A stretch of DNA of 64,000 bases from Gautieria morchelliformis (taxonomy: Eukaryota > Basidiomycota > Agaricomycetes > Gomphales > Gomphaceae). The notes below the pieces were generated by a model. The model did no database searches. It saw nothing but the letters and a program-made list of their open reading frames with translations, and was not told where the DNA came from. The stretch is taken from positions 124,001 to 188,000 of the forward strand of contig WHVA01000149.1 in NCBI GenBank assembly GCA_015179125.1. The letters are read 5' to 3'. Below are positions 42,302-53,302 of this stretch, piece by piece. Both the position numbers and the translations under genes were made by a program. Numbering within the stretch: position 1 is the stretch's first letter; the number at the start of each line of letters is the position of its first letter.

Positions 42302-43240
42302 ATCTGAGACACCCGGACACAGCGAACCAAGAGGTCCCTGTGCGAATCAACTACGTAGCTGGCAAAGGGTACCAGCTTACTACTAATACTACAAAGGGGT
42401 ATATGATAGATGGACCCCAAGTCTACAGTTGAAGCGAAGCCTTTACAACACTCGGTGAAATGGTCCGAAGTGATGAAGAAGGGTTATCTGAGGTAGATGA
42501 CCCCTGTGTTGGCAAAGGCACTCCTCTAGAGGCCTTTGCCAACAGGCGCAGAGTCATCCCAAGGGTTTGGAGTAAGAAGAATTTGTAGTTTTAACTCACT
42601 AGTGATGTTCCTAGTCCTGATATGAATGAGGGGCAAGATAGAAGGGTAAAGCTCAAGAGTTGGTTTTTTCACAAGTGGGCAAGGTAATGCACAAGGAAGA
42701 CATATGATAATTGAACTAGGGAGCATACAGGAGAGGTGAGTCCTTTTTATAGAGATTACATGTACACTACTGGTGAATGGGAAAGAGGCCAGGTGGTTTG
42801 GAGTATTACAAAGGATGCATAGTCACGTTACAAACAAAGGGGAAACATACTATATAGAGTGGGGCCCATAGCGTAGCTAATTCCAACAAGAAAGAGGGGC
42901 TTTTGAAAGATTAATGGAGATTCAGTGCCTTGGCAGCTCCTACCGTCCTGTCCTGTGGCAGTATCAAGCCTATTGAGGCAAACCTGCATGGAGGCTGCGA
43001 CCGACACTGGCCGAATGCATCCTGAGCATGAGGGTCATTCATGGAGTGGGAGTTTCACAGGTGATGGGTTCTATGATTGATGATGGCTCCCCATGCTGGG
43101 GTCCTGATGGGAATGATGGATTAGCGAATGTGAAAGGGGTTCGGCGAAGAATACTTTGGCGAAGATTTTGAAGGCCTGACAGCAGGGATGTTCGTTTGCT
43201 GAATATGGATGGCTGATCCATGGAATAAACGAATCATGAC
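42302..43240. other. Spacer; possible LTR-like segment
   Basis: No gene seen. It begins with the hairpin GGGTGTC ... GACACCC (about 42291-42315). TGTCAATAAATC at 42293 and AATCATGACA ending at 43241 could be LTR ends, but the flanks GCGGG and GTACT do not match. Confidence 0.3.
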
Positions 43241-43271
43241 AGTACTCCCCTCTTAGCTTCGGAGTCCCACG

Positions 43272-44722
43272 ATGCAGTCTGCCAGTATATGGTATCTAGT
43301 CAGCGGTCAGCAGGTCTGGTGCTATGCCCTGGCTGGGTGGTCCATGCACATCCCGAGATTTCCTATAAAGTGCCGCGCGAATCTGACTGTGTGTCTCATA
43401 CGTTGCTTCATGATGGCTGCGCTTCCCTTGGTGGCCGAATGGGTTGAAACTGCACAGACAACAGTGAAGGTGCGCCCAGAGCTCCACAAGAACCTTCGAG
43501 AGGACCTGGAGGGATGGCTTGGCCAGGCGACAGGGTTACAGGCAAGTGCTTGATGTCAGTGTTTCCTCGTTACTCATGGGCAATTGATAGGAGGTTTTTT
43601 GGGGTGTTATGCGAGTTGAGATGGCCCTGGACGCGTCGTACATTGCACCGTCGGTTGTCAGTGAACTTGGCGAAGAGGTAAAGCTTGTTCGTGGCTGGTT
43701 GGATGGTCCAGGCTGACTTGCTCGAGAGTCGCCAATTGTTGGAAATCAGCCCACTCCATTACTAGCTCTGGCTAGCTTCCAGGCTCTCTGGCCCAACAAC
43801 GAACAATTGGGTGAACTGGCTGAGAAGAACATGTCTTCGGTGAGTCACTTCTGGCTTTTCTTTGTTCGCTAGTTCTGATATGTGGGGCCATGGTATAGCA
43901 GAATGTTCGCTTGATGTCTGAGGCTAGGAACAGTCTGACACCTCATTGATTGTCCACGAAGCCACAGTCTCCTGTTAAAGGGAAGAAGAGGACACTGTTC
44001 CTGTCCTCTGAGGAAGAGGAGGATAGGCCACAACAGCTGAAGAAGGTTTGAAAGGATAAGGACTCTGTGGAGGATTCGGAGGAGGAAAGACAGTCTTCGC
44101 CTGATGTTGAAGCCTTGCCAGCTCCATAGGTGCTTGCGGGGAAGCGACGAAAGGGTAAGGGGCCCAGTGCCGTTGTGGCGAAGGATATGACCCCGCAGCC
44201 GGTGACAAAGTGGGGATACTCGGAGGATGCTTATTTGTTGAATGGGAAAATCTTCGTTGGAGTGAGTCTGCCCATACCTGCTTGGTTTGTAGAGATTCTG
44301 ACTTCGCCTTCAGATAAAACCTCTTCCTCGCCCTTTGATATGCTATTGGTGCACAAGGTATGGACACAAGTGTAGTGGAGAGCTGGGGAAGACCTGTGGG
44401 CACTGCATTCGTGATTGTCAAGGTTGCCTGTCTCTGGAGGGTGAGTGCTCTTATTTGTTTCTTGGTTTTAATGTCCTTGAATGCTCTAATAGTTGTTGCC
44501 CCAACTTTAGAGTATTTGAAGAAACAGGATGACATGAAAGAGAGGGCATGGAGGGTGAAAGAGAAGGCAAACAGGAAGATGAAGGTTGTAATCCCCGTGG
44601 GAGGGTCCTTGAAGCATCCAAAGGTCACACTCCATAAGTGCCCTCTATTTTCCTCATATTTTCTTTGGCTGACATTGGGATGGATCCCAGGCACTCGCAG
44701 CACCACTACGGGGGAGGAAGAC
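43272..44722 (+). pseudogene. Cys-motif ORF, 5' part, interrupted by the G2 element
   Basis: Segments on plus, split by apparent introns and stops: LPLVAEWVETAQTTVKVRPE at 43430, a Lys/Glu-rich stretch near 43980-44100 (GKKRTLFLSSEEEEDRP), then a cysteine cluster CYWCTRYGHKCSGELGKTC ... CRDCQGC-like at 44336-44420 and a helical part after an intron GTGAGT...TTTAG (44439-44510) with KQDDMKERAWRVKEKANRKM. The frame GEED at 44710-44722 runs into the 5' target duplication of G2 and resumes at 62542. Cys-cluster plus coiled-coil ORFs like this recur near transposons in basidiomycetes; function unknown. Confidence 0.5.
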
Positions 44723-44937
44723 TGTAAAGGATGTCGATATTAGGACCTTGTATCACAAGGGCACTACAGAACTTGACCAATGAGTGGTATTCTGAATGCT
44801 ACGTAGTGACAGGTAAGAGTAAGATGCGATGGGAACCGTTGGCTGGTTCCCATGCATAAACTATACAGTGGGTCCCTAAGGGGCCCACTGGGATTATGTA
44901 ATAACTATTGTACATGTAGATACATAGGTTATTTACA
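44723..44937 (-). repeat. G2 outer 3' LTR
   Basis: 215 bp with ends TGTAAAGGATG / GGTTATTTACA on plus. It differs from the 5' LTR at three positions by eye and carries the left copy of the AAGAC duplication. Confidence 0.92.
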
Positions 44938-45391
44938 CCCTCCCCCTCTATAGACAACTATAGGGGTCAACTACGACTCATAGAGGTCATCCATAAGGGA
45001 GTCCTCTAGAGTGGCCGATACAATGACGTCGTTCTCGTACGGGGCCGGTGGAGCGCGTGACTCCTCCGGGGGCACCTCTGCGTCATTGGTGGTGATTGGG
45101 TGAGGCTGGTCGGCCTCACCACTAGCGGCGGTATCCGCTTGGGTGATGAGGCCAGCGTCCTTGCGGAGCATGGCCTCAACGGCCGGGTCCTCAGTCTGAG
45201 GAGGGGGCCGGAAGCGCGCCAGCTCTTGGTCGAGCTGAGCGTGAGTGAGGGGTCACGGCACTGCGGCCCTCACATGGCTGGTCTCGATGGCCTTTTGTTG
45301 GCCCTCGTGGGCGGCAGCACTGAATGTCGTGCCAGTGATGCTGCATTGAACATAGTGTTCAATGCATGCCACTTGCTTGCGAGTGACCCCC
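44938..45391 (-). repeat. Duplicated 3' internal segment of G2 (outer copy)
   Basis: 454 bp, about 97% similar by eye to 45607-46060, including the last 100 or so codons of the third ORF (stop near 44971) and the polypurine tract next to the LTR. It ends at 45391 exactly where the middle LTR starts. Confidence 0.88.
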
Positions 45392-45606
45392 TGTAAAGGG
45401 TGTCGATCTTAGAACCTTGTATCACAAGGGCACTACAGAACTTGACCAATGAGTGGTATTCTGAATGCTACGTAGTGACAGGTAAGAGTAAGATGCGATG
45501 GGGGCCGCTGGCTGGTTCCCACGCATAAACTATACAGTGGGTCCCTAAGGGGCCCACTGGGATTATGTAATAACTATTGTACATGTAGATACACAGGTTA
45601 TTTACA
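45392..45606 (-). repeat. G2 middle LTR of the tandem duplication
   Basis: 215 bp, with about seven differences from the 5' LTR, so the most diverged of the three. There is no TSD of its own: CCCCC on the left and CCCTC (the polypurine tract) on the right. Confidence 0.9.
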
Positions 45607-45618
45607 CCCTCCTCCTCT
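45607..45618 (-). other. G2 polypurine tract
   Basis: On minus AGAGGAGGAGGG abuts the LTR; the outer copy at 44938-44949 reads AGAGGGGGAGGG. This is the usual plus-strand primer place. Confidence 0.7.
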
Positions 45619-45639
45619 ATAGACAACTATAGGGGTCAA

Positions 45640-47112
45640 CTACGACTCATAGAGGTCATCCATGAGGGAGTCCTCTAGAGTGGCCGATACAATGACGTCG
45701 TCGTCGTATGGGGCCGGTGGAGCGTGTGACTCCTCCGGGGGCACCTCCGCGTCATTGGTGGTGATTGGGTGAGGCTGGTCAGCCTCACCACTAGCGGCGG
45801 TATCCGCTTGGGTGATGAGGCCAGTGTCCTCGCGGAGCATGGCCTCAACGGCCAGGTCCTCAGTCTGAGGAGGGGGCCGGAAGCGGGCCAGCTCTTGGTC
45901 GAGCTGAGCATGAGTGAGGGGTCACGGCACCGCGGCCCTCACATGGCTGGTCTCGATGACCTTTTGTTGGCCTTCGCGGGCGGCGGCACTGAATGCCGCG
46001 CCGGTGACGCTGCGTTGAACATAATGTTCAATGTGTGCCACTCGCTCGTGAGTGACCCCCACGTAGCGGGCCAACCATCTCGCGATCTCGGCGAGGGGGA
46101 TGTCGGGGCCAGCTCGGCCCTCCACAGGGAATGGGCCCATGATTGAGAGCTGCAGGGTGGTGCTCTGAGGCGTCAGCACTTCCCTGGCGTCGACGAGGTT
46201 CGACCATTGGTCTGTCGAGCCGAATAGGTTGAGTAGCCTCGCCCTGAGTGGTGATGCGACCCCTTTGACCCGGGGCGCAAGGGCCTTCAACCACATCCAG
46301 ACGTCCATGTCGTCTAGGTTGAAGGTGCCATCCGCATTGTCGCGGATGGCGGATGGGATTCCTTCAGGGTTATGTATCCAACCCTTCAGGATGGCCGCGA
46401 TACCGTGCGAGGTACTGCCCGCTATCACGAGACAATCCCTTTTGGGATTGCGAGCGTGTTGTTTGCACTCGATGCATTTGAATACGCCGATCATCTTGCA
46501 TGTACGCACGAGCTGCGGCATTTCTTTTGCCCGCGCTATGAGTTCGACGAAGCGTGGGTCATCGAGCGGACAGATGTCGTACCATTGAGTACGACACTGT
46601 TGGGCCTTTCCTACCAGCCGTGGTAGGAGGCCCATCTCCGAGATCGGTGGATCTCCGAGTGGGGTGAGCGTCCCCTCCCCCGGGTAGGGAGGGTGAACTG
46701 TCCCCGCCGGTGGAGGCAGGGCCACGCCAGGCCCGATGTACTGGGCCTCGATCTGTGCTACCTGCCATTGAAGGGTGGGGTCGTTGACAGTGTGCGACGA
46801 TGACGGCGCTAGGTAAGCGCTAATTGCGCTTTCCCTCGCAATGGTTAGCCCATTGATGGTGTTGGGGGAGCCGTGCAATTTCTTGTGCTTTTTCTTTGGC
46901 TGCTCTGCCAGCCGCTGTGCCCTTTCCGGGTTGTACGTCTTCCAGATGGACGAGTCTGACTCCCATCCATCTGGGACGCCGTACGCAGAGTCGGAAGGCG
47001 CGCTATGCCCTTCCGTCGTTGTCGTTGTTGGGGTCGGCGCCAACAATTGGGACGCTAGTCCCGATGTTGCGCGCGCCGGCAGAGGCACCGTCGCGCGAAG
47101 TGATGATGGCCC
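45640..47112 (-). pseudogene. G2 third ORF, downstream of pol, C-terminal part
   Basis: The minus-strand frame from 47112 runs to a stop at 45640 with one TGA at 45922 (PR/P context). It encodes a low-complexity Pro/Thr stretch, KTYNPERAQRLAEQPKKKHK, ALPPPAGTVHPPYPGEG, a cysteine group (CKMIGVFKCIECKQHARN then CLVIAG), DDMDVWMWLKALAPRVKG, WLARYVGVTHERVAHIEHYV, and an acidic tail ending LMDDLYES just before the polypurine tract. I do not recognise the family. There is no transmembrane helix or signal peptide, so it is not env-like. It lies in sense within the element boundaries. Confidence 0.6.
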
Positions 47113-47575
47113 TGTCAGGGGACACCCTGTTTTCCATTTCCAGTTCCGACTCCATTTCCGACTCCGCTTCCGATTCCGATTCCATCTCCGCCTCCGCTCT
47201 CGGAAATGATTCCGCTTCTGGGAGAACTTCCACCAGTTCTGTTCGCCTTCCCAGTTCCACTCCAATTTCCGAGTTCCACCCTCGGAACAGTGTCGGAAAT
47301 CAAGCGACTCGCGTAATAGGTGACATCAAGGGTCGATCAAGGGTCAGGGAGGTGCAGGGTTGATGGCGGGTGCCAAGTGTTGTCCCTGGCTGCGCAGCGT
47401 AGTATAATACGGGCTCGCTGACATTGGGGGTCCTTAGACTTTTCTCTTTGGATTTCCCCTTGTCAGGTGAGAATCCCCTCTCTTGTATGCTCTGTTCATT
47501 TATACAGACTTTGGATTTCCCCTTGTCAGTTGTGTGGTAGTGTGATCTCCACAACTAGCCAGGGTTGCCCTTACA
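47113..47575 (+). repeat. G1 5' LTR
   Basis: Ends TGTCAGGGGACACC / GTTGCCCTTACA. TTCCGACTCC-rich 5' third; TATAATA at 47403-47409; predicted transcript start near 47436. Contains the direct repeat TTTGGATTTCCCCTTGTCAG twice. Confidence 0.93.
47403..47409 (+). promoter_or_regulatory. TATA box of G1 LTR
   Basis: TATAATA 33 nt upstream of AGACTTTTCT, the word complementary to the primer-binding site. The spacing fits a transcript starting at that word. Confidence 0.65.
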
Positions 47576-47577
47576 GC

Positions 47578-47587
47578 AGAAAAGTCT
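47578..47587 (+). other. Putative self-priming primer-binding site of G1
   Basis: AGAAAAGTCT begins 3 nt after the 5' LTR and is the exact reverse complement of AGACTTTTCT at 47436-47445 in the LTR. There is no TGG-type tRNA-complementary start. Tf1/sushi chromoviruses prime by folding the mRNA 5' end onto the PBS, and the geometry here matches. Confidence 0.65.
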
Positions 47588-47763
47588 CTCCCATAGAGGA
47601 CCGGCGGTCGTACTGCGTGTCGCAGCCGCCATAGGTGCGTTCGGAATCGGAGACAGCGACTCGGAGATCGCAACCTCTTCCGCACACACAGCGTACGACA
47701 GCCCTTCTTCTTACGTCGAGCTCCCAACCCCGGAAATCCCGTCCCACATTTCTCCTTCCGACA

Positions 47764-48939
47764 TGGATCCGGACGATCGTCTTTGGAATATGGAGGAGGA
47801 ATTGACGCGGAACCGGATGAAGACCGACGCGATTGAAACAGCCTTACAAGCGATTTTGGCTAAGTTAGATATTCCACAAGGTGGTGGAAATGAAATGTTG
47901 GATGATCCGGATTTCGGAAAAGCGGAACTAGCGGAGGAGAGAAAGTCCGCGAAGTTAGCAAAGGTCAAACCCGCAACTCCGGCGGACTTTGACGGAGAGC
48001 GGGAGAAGGGACGCGCATTCTTCAACACATGCAGCATCTACTTCGCAATTGTCGGAGACCTCTTTCCGAACGACCAGGCTCGGATTCACTGGGCATTGTC
48101 CTTTTTCAAGTCGGACCGCGCATCCCGTTTTGCAAACAAGGTGATCCGACATGAAGCAAAGGGCAAGGGGAACTACTTCCGAGACTGGGACGCCTTCGAG
48201 AAAACATTTTCCGACCAGTTCTGCCCAAAAAAATGAGCAGCTCACAGCCCTTACGAAGCTCGAGGGGACCAGCTGGTACCAGGCCAAGGATCCGGTCGAT
48301 GACTATATCGATCGCTTCCAGGAGCTCATCGACCTTGCGGAGTATGATGACGACAAGACGATCGTCATCAAATTCCGACGAGGACTCGATCCGACACTCC
48401 AGAACCAAGTTGCGCTGCTTGGGGATGGAGCTCCGGACTTTGATGACCCGGAAGGGTGGTACCAAGCTGCACAGAGGGTGTCCCGGAACAGGGAAGCAAA
48501 TGAGGCCTTCGTGGAGACGAGCCGGAATATGACGCGCAGTTCCACTCGTCCTATTCCACCTGTGCCAAAATCCGGAAGCGCATTCATTCCCATGCGGAGA
48601 GTATTTCCGACGCTTTCTCCGCCCGCTCCTATTAGGAACCATAGCCCTCCTCCCTCGAAGAGTGGCCCTGCCCCGATGGATGTTGACCGCATGCGCGGAA
48701 AAGGCCGCGGAACTATCACCTGCTTCCGATGTCAACAACCAGGCCACTATGCCCGCGAGTGCCCCCAAGCATTTGACATCCGGCTTATGACCACAGAGGA
48801 GAAACTCGAGCTCCTTCCAGAGTTCCTCGCACTTGCGGACATAAGCGGAGTGCCTACTGCGGAAGGAGTTTCCGAAAATGCGGAACATGGCGCATCGGAA
48901 GCGGAAGATGCGTCGGATTTTGTGACGCGCAGCGGGTGA
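47764..48939 (+). pseudogene. G1 gag with A7 frameshift
   Basis: The likely start is ATG 47764 (MDPDDRLWNMEEELTRNRMK) with a capsid-like retrotransposon gag region (ALSFFKSDRASRFANKVIRH, NYFRDWDAFEKTFSDQFCP). At A7 (48227-48233) the frame runs to a TGA after CPKK. One base fewer continues NEQLTALTKLEGTSWYQ, then a CCHC knuckle CFRCQQPGHYARECPQAF near 48721-48760, ending at the TGA at 48937. It overlaps the start of the pol frame by a few bases in the -1 frame. A +1 slip could rescue it, but a simple indel is more likely. Confidence 0.8.
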
Positions 48940-51900
48940 GATGTGTGCCCCTGCTGCCTGTACATAACCGGTTTGCCTGTCTTGAAGTAGAGAATGAAAA
49001 GCCCCGACTCCCCTCACTTCATACAGACCCACCGGATAAAGTCACACAAAAGCCAAATCCGACACCCCGTCTATCCTGCATCCGCCCTTGGGAGAGACGC
49101 CTTCCGAAGCGCTATGTCGTTGCTGCCACCCCTGGCCCCAAGTCACTAGTCATTAAGGTAGAGATCCAGACGACAGATACGGCGGAAGTCAAATCCGGAC
49201 CCGCCCTTGTCGATTGCGGGGCCACTGGTCAGTTTATGGACCGGGACTATGTGGAACGGAACCGACTGACGACGCGGAAGTTGCAACGTGCAATCCCGGT
49301 GTTCAATGTGGATGGAAGCCCCAATGAGGCAGGGTCCATCACGGAGATAGTGGACACAATTCTCCGCTACGATGGACACTCGGAACGCACTTCCTTCGCT
49401 GTCACCAGCCTGGGGAAGCAAGACATCATCCTTGGGTTTACCTGGCTTCAAGAGCACAACCCGGAGATCAATTGGCAGACTCGGAAGGTACTGATGAGTC
49501 GATGTCCAGCCAAGTGTCACATGTGCCGGTCGGAAGTGCGGAAGGAGCACCAGGAGCAGCGGAAGACCGAACGGCTCATACAGACATGTCGTTCCGGCCC
49601 CCATCCACTGCTTGCAGAAGAAGACTCGGAAGCGGAATTTGACCCGGATCCCCCTTCCAATTCCGATTCCGACGTCATCCGACTCGGCCTGGAAGACGCT
49701 CTGACGGAAGGGGAGCGCTTGCTGTATGTAAACCTTCCGCCGGAGGCGGAACACATCCGCGCCACCGGAAATATTTCGCAACGCCTTGCTGAAGCCTCTA
49801 AGAGGTATGATAGAGTGGAGGCGGAAATTCCGGAGTACCTGCGGGAGTTTGAGGACGTCTTCTCCAAGGAGTCGTTTGATGCCCTGCCTCCGCGGAAACT
49901 GTGGGACCATGCCATCGAGTTGGAGCCTGGGTCGAAGCCCACCAACTGCAAGGTCTACCCGCTGTCACCCAAGGAGCAGGTAGAGCTCGATGCATTCCTT
50001 GCGGAAAATCTCCGTACAGGGAGGATCCGCCCCTCCAAGTCACCCATGGCATCTCCGGTGTTCTTCATCAAGAAGAAGGACGGCTCGCTCAGACTTGTGC
50101 AGGATTACCGGGCCTTGAATGCGATCACGATCAAGAACCGGTACCCCATTCCGCTCATTTCCGAATTGATCACACAACTCCGCGGGGCGAAGTACTTCAC
50201 CAAGCTGGATGTCCGCTGGGGCTTCAATAATGTCCGGATCCGGGAGGGAGATGAGTGGAAGGCCGCATTCTGCACCAACCGAGGACTCTTTGAGCCACAG
50301 GTCATGTTCTTTGGCCTCACCAACAGTCCTGCCACGTTCCAGACAATGATGAATGACATTTTCCGTGACATGATAGCAGAAGGGGTTGTCTGCGTCTACC
50401 TCGATGACATCCTCATCTTCACAAAAACAATGTCCGAACATCGGGAAGTCGTGCGGAGAGTGCTGGAACGACTCCGGGAGTACAACCTGTGTCTCAAGCC
50501 GGAAAAGTGCGAATTTGAGCGGACGCGGATAGAGTATCTTGGGGTGATCGTGTCGGAAGGAAAGGTGGAAATGGACCCCGTCAAGGTTTCCGGTGTGTCG
50601 GATTGGCCGGTGCCGCGGAACAAGAAGGAAGTCCAGTCCTTCATTGGGTTTGTCAATTTCTACCGGCGGTTCATCAAGGACTTCTCCTGCCACACCCGTG
50701 CCCTCTTCGACCTCACCAAGAAGGAGGTTGGATGGCGGTGGGGAGAGCCGGAACGGGCCTCCTTTGACAAACTCAAAGAGCTGATCACTTCCGCCCCGGT
50801 CCTGATCTTTCCCGACGACTCTCGCCCTTACCGAGTGGAGGCGGATTCTTCCGACGCAGCTACCGGAGCGGTCTTGTCGCAACAGTCATCGGAAGAAGGT
50901 GGGGGGTGGCATCCGATTGCCTTCTTCTCTAAGAGTCTCAGTCCGGTCGAGCGGAACTACGAGATCCATGACAAGGAGATGCTGGCAATCATCCGAGCGC
51001 TGGAGGAGTGGCGACACTTCCTCGAGGGTGCTCTATGCCCATTTGAGATCTGGACAGACCACAAGAACCTTGAGTATTTCCGCACGTCTAAGAAGTTGAA
51101 CCGACGACAAGCACGGTGGTCCCTACACCTGTCCCGGTTTGACTTCATGCTCCACCACCGCCCCGGCCGCACCATGGGCAAGCCCGATGCCCTATCCCGC
51201 CGTGCGGATCATGGAAGCGGAAGCGGAGACAATGCGGATATGACACTGCTCCGCCCAAGTCTCTTTGCAATCCGCGCCCTAGAAGGAGTGACTGCAGTTG
51301 GAGCGGAAGCGGAAATGCTCCGGGACATCCGGAGACAGTATCGGAATGGAGAGAAGGAGGAGTCGGTGGTGAAGGCAGTGGAGGAACTTCGGAAAGGGCA
51401 CTCACGGTCTGTACGGGCAGCGGAATGGTCGGAACGGGATGGGCTGCTCCACTTCAGAGGCAAGGTCTACGTTCCAGATGGGGCGGACCTCCGCCGCCGC
51501 ATCGTGTCCCAGCACCATGACACACGGGTCGCTGGGCATGCTGGCAGGTGGAAGACGCTGGAGTTAGTGGCTCGGAATTACTGGTGGCCTCAGATGTCCC
51601 GCTACATTTGACAGTACGTGAAGACATGTGACCTTTGTCTCCGAACCAAAGCGCAACGACATCCACCCGTCGGAGAACTTGTTCCGCTCCCGATTCCCGA
51701 ATCCCGCTGGGACACCATCAGCGTCGACTTCATTGTTGAACTCCCAGAGTCTCATGGCTACGACGCGATCATGAACGTCGTGGATTCGGTAAGCAAGGTG
51801 TCCCACTTCATTCCGACGCACACGACGATCACAGCCCTCGGAGCGGCCCGCCTGTTCCTTGCCCATGTCTGGAAGTTGCATGGGCTCCCGAAGCAAGTTG

Positions 51901-53129
51901 TTTCCGACCGAGGTCCGCAGTTTGTCGCGGAACTGACTCGGGAGCTCTACCGCCTGCTCGGCATAAAGCTAGCTACCACCACGGCGTACCATCCGCAGGG
52001 TGACGGACAGACGGAACGGGTCAATCAGGAGTTGGAGCAATATCTCCGCCTCTTTGTCAATGAGAGGCAGGACGACTGGGATGAATTACTTCCGCTGGCG
52101 GAATTCCAATACAACAACCATGTCCATTCCGCCACACAACAGACTCCCTTCATGCTCGACTCCGGACGACACCCGCGGATGGGCTTCGAACCACGCCAGG
52201 CTGAGTCCCGACTCGAGACGGTCAATGAGTTCCGAGACCGCATGGACTCCACCCTTTCGGAAGCCAAGTCGGCCCTTGCAAAGGCCAAGGATGACATGGC
52301 GAGGTACTACAACCAACGCCGGGTTCCTGCCCCAGAGTACCAAGTTGGAGACAAGGTGTATCTAGATGCAAGTGACATCCGCACCACACGCCCTTCACAG
52401 AAGCTTGCCCACCGCTACCTTGGGCCCTTCACAGTGACGCGGAGGGTTGGACGGAATGCATACCGCCTGCGACTTCCGATGTCCATGTCCCGCCTCCACC
52501 CCGTCTTCAACGTGGTGAAGTTACTCCCTATGCTTGAGGACCCAATTCCAGGTCGGAAGGCTCATCCGCCACCTCTGCCAGAGATTGTAGATGGGGAGGA
52601 GCACTATGTGGTGGAACGGATCCTGGACAGCCGGTTTGTGCGAGGACGACTCCAATTCCTCGTGAAATGGGAAGGGTATGGGTACGAAGAGAATTCGTGG
52701 GTCCCGGAGCAAGATGTTTCCGCCCCGGACAAGCTCGGGGAGTTCTATAGGACACATCCCGGTGCCCCTCGCCGGATCCGCTCGTTGGCATTTCAATCCC
52801 TCGTGTCCCGTGCTTCGAGGACGCAGCACGCTAGAGAGGGGGTGATGTCAGGGGACACCCTGTTTTCCATTTCCAGTTCCGACTCCATTTCCGACTCCGC
52901 TTCCGATTCCGATTCCATCTCCGCCTCCGCTCTCGGAAATGATTCCACTTCTGGGAGAACTTCCACCAGTTCTGTTCGCCTTCCCAGTTCCACTCCAATT
53001 TCCGAGTTCCACCCTCGGAACAGTGTCGGAAATCAAGCGACTCGCGTAATAGGTGACATCAAGGGTCAGGGAGGTGCAGGGTTGATGGCGGGTGCCAAGT
53101 GTTGTCCCTGGCTGCGCAGCGTAGTATAA
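48936..53129 (+). pseudogene. G1 pol (protease-RT-RNase H-integrase-chromodomain) with one TGA
   Basis: The same frame runs 48936-51611 and 51618-53129, split by one TGA (51609-51611) in SRYI-stop-QYVKTCDLC. Domains: protease ALVDCGATGQFMD (Cys replaces the usual Ser/Thr after Asp), RT with FFGLTNSPATFQ and YLDDILIF (50398), RNase H (VEADSSDAATGAVLS, EIWTDHKNLEYF), integrase zinc finger (HHDTRVAGHAG ... CDLC), DDE core (VDFIVE, VSDRGPQF, TERVNQE), then a chromodomain ending EENSWVPEQD. The last codons run into the 3' LTR. Otherwise undamaged, so recently inactive. -1 frameshifting from gag is likely in the ancestor. Confidence 0.92.
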
Positions 53130-53297
53130 TACGGGCTCGCTGACATTGGGGGTCCTTAGACTTTTCTCTTTGGATTTCCCCTTGTCAGGTGAGAATCCCC
53201 TCTCTTGTATGCTCTGTTCATTTATACAGACTTTGGATTTCCCCTTGTCAGTTGTGTGGTAGTGTGATCTCCACAACTAGCCAGGGTTGCCCTTACA
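52846..53297 (+). repeat. G1 3' LTR
   Basis: 452 bp; lacks 11 bp of the duplicated TCGATCAAGGG word present in the 5' LTR and has one nearby substitution (ACTTCTGGG vs GCTTCTGGG). Confidence 0.93.
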
Positions 53298-53302
53298 GGC
53301 CC

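Larger units (their letters stand above)
47113..53297 (+). mobile_element. Complete G1 chromovirus (Ty3/Gypsy), TSD GGCCC
   Basis: 6185 bp, flanked by GGCCC at 47108-47112 and 53298-53302, inserted in the G2 third ORF. The LTRs (463 and 452 bp) differ by one 11-bp slippage indel and one substitution that I could find, so the insertion is young. Order: 5' LTR, self-priming site, gag, protease, RT, RNase H, integrase, chromodomain, 3' LTR. It is inactivated by an A7 frameshift in gag and one TGA in the integrase zinc finger. Confidence 0.95.

Noticed and set aside
42293..43241. Solo LTR with ends TGTCAATA / ATGACA
   Set aside because: The flanks GCGGG and GTACT do not match and no second copy is seen.
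45392..45606. Middle G2 LTR as an independent solo LTR insertion
   Set aside because: No matching 5-bp flanks, and the sequence on its right restarts at the polypurine tract, which is what a tandem duplication gives.
45640..47112. Third ORF as an envelope gene
   Set aside because: No signal peptide, no hydrophobic transmembrane stretch and no cleavage motif; it has a coiled coil and Cys group instead.
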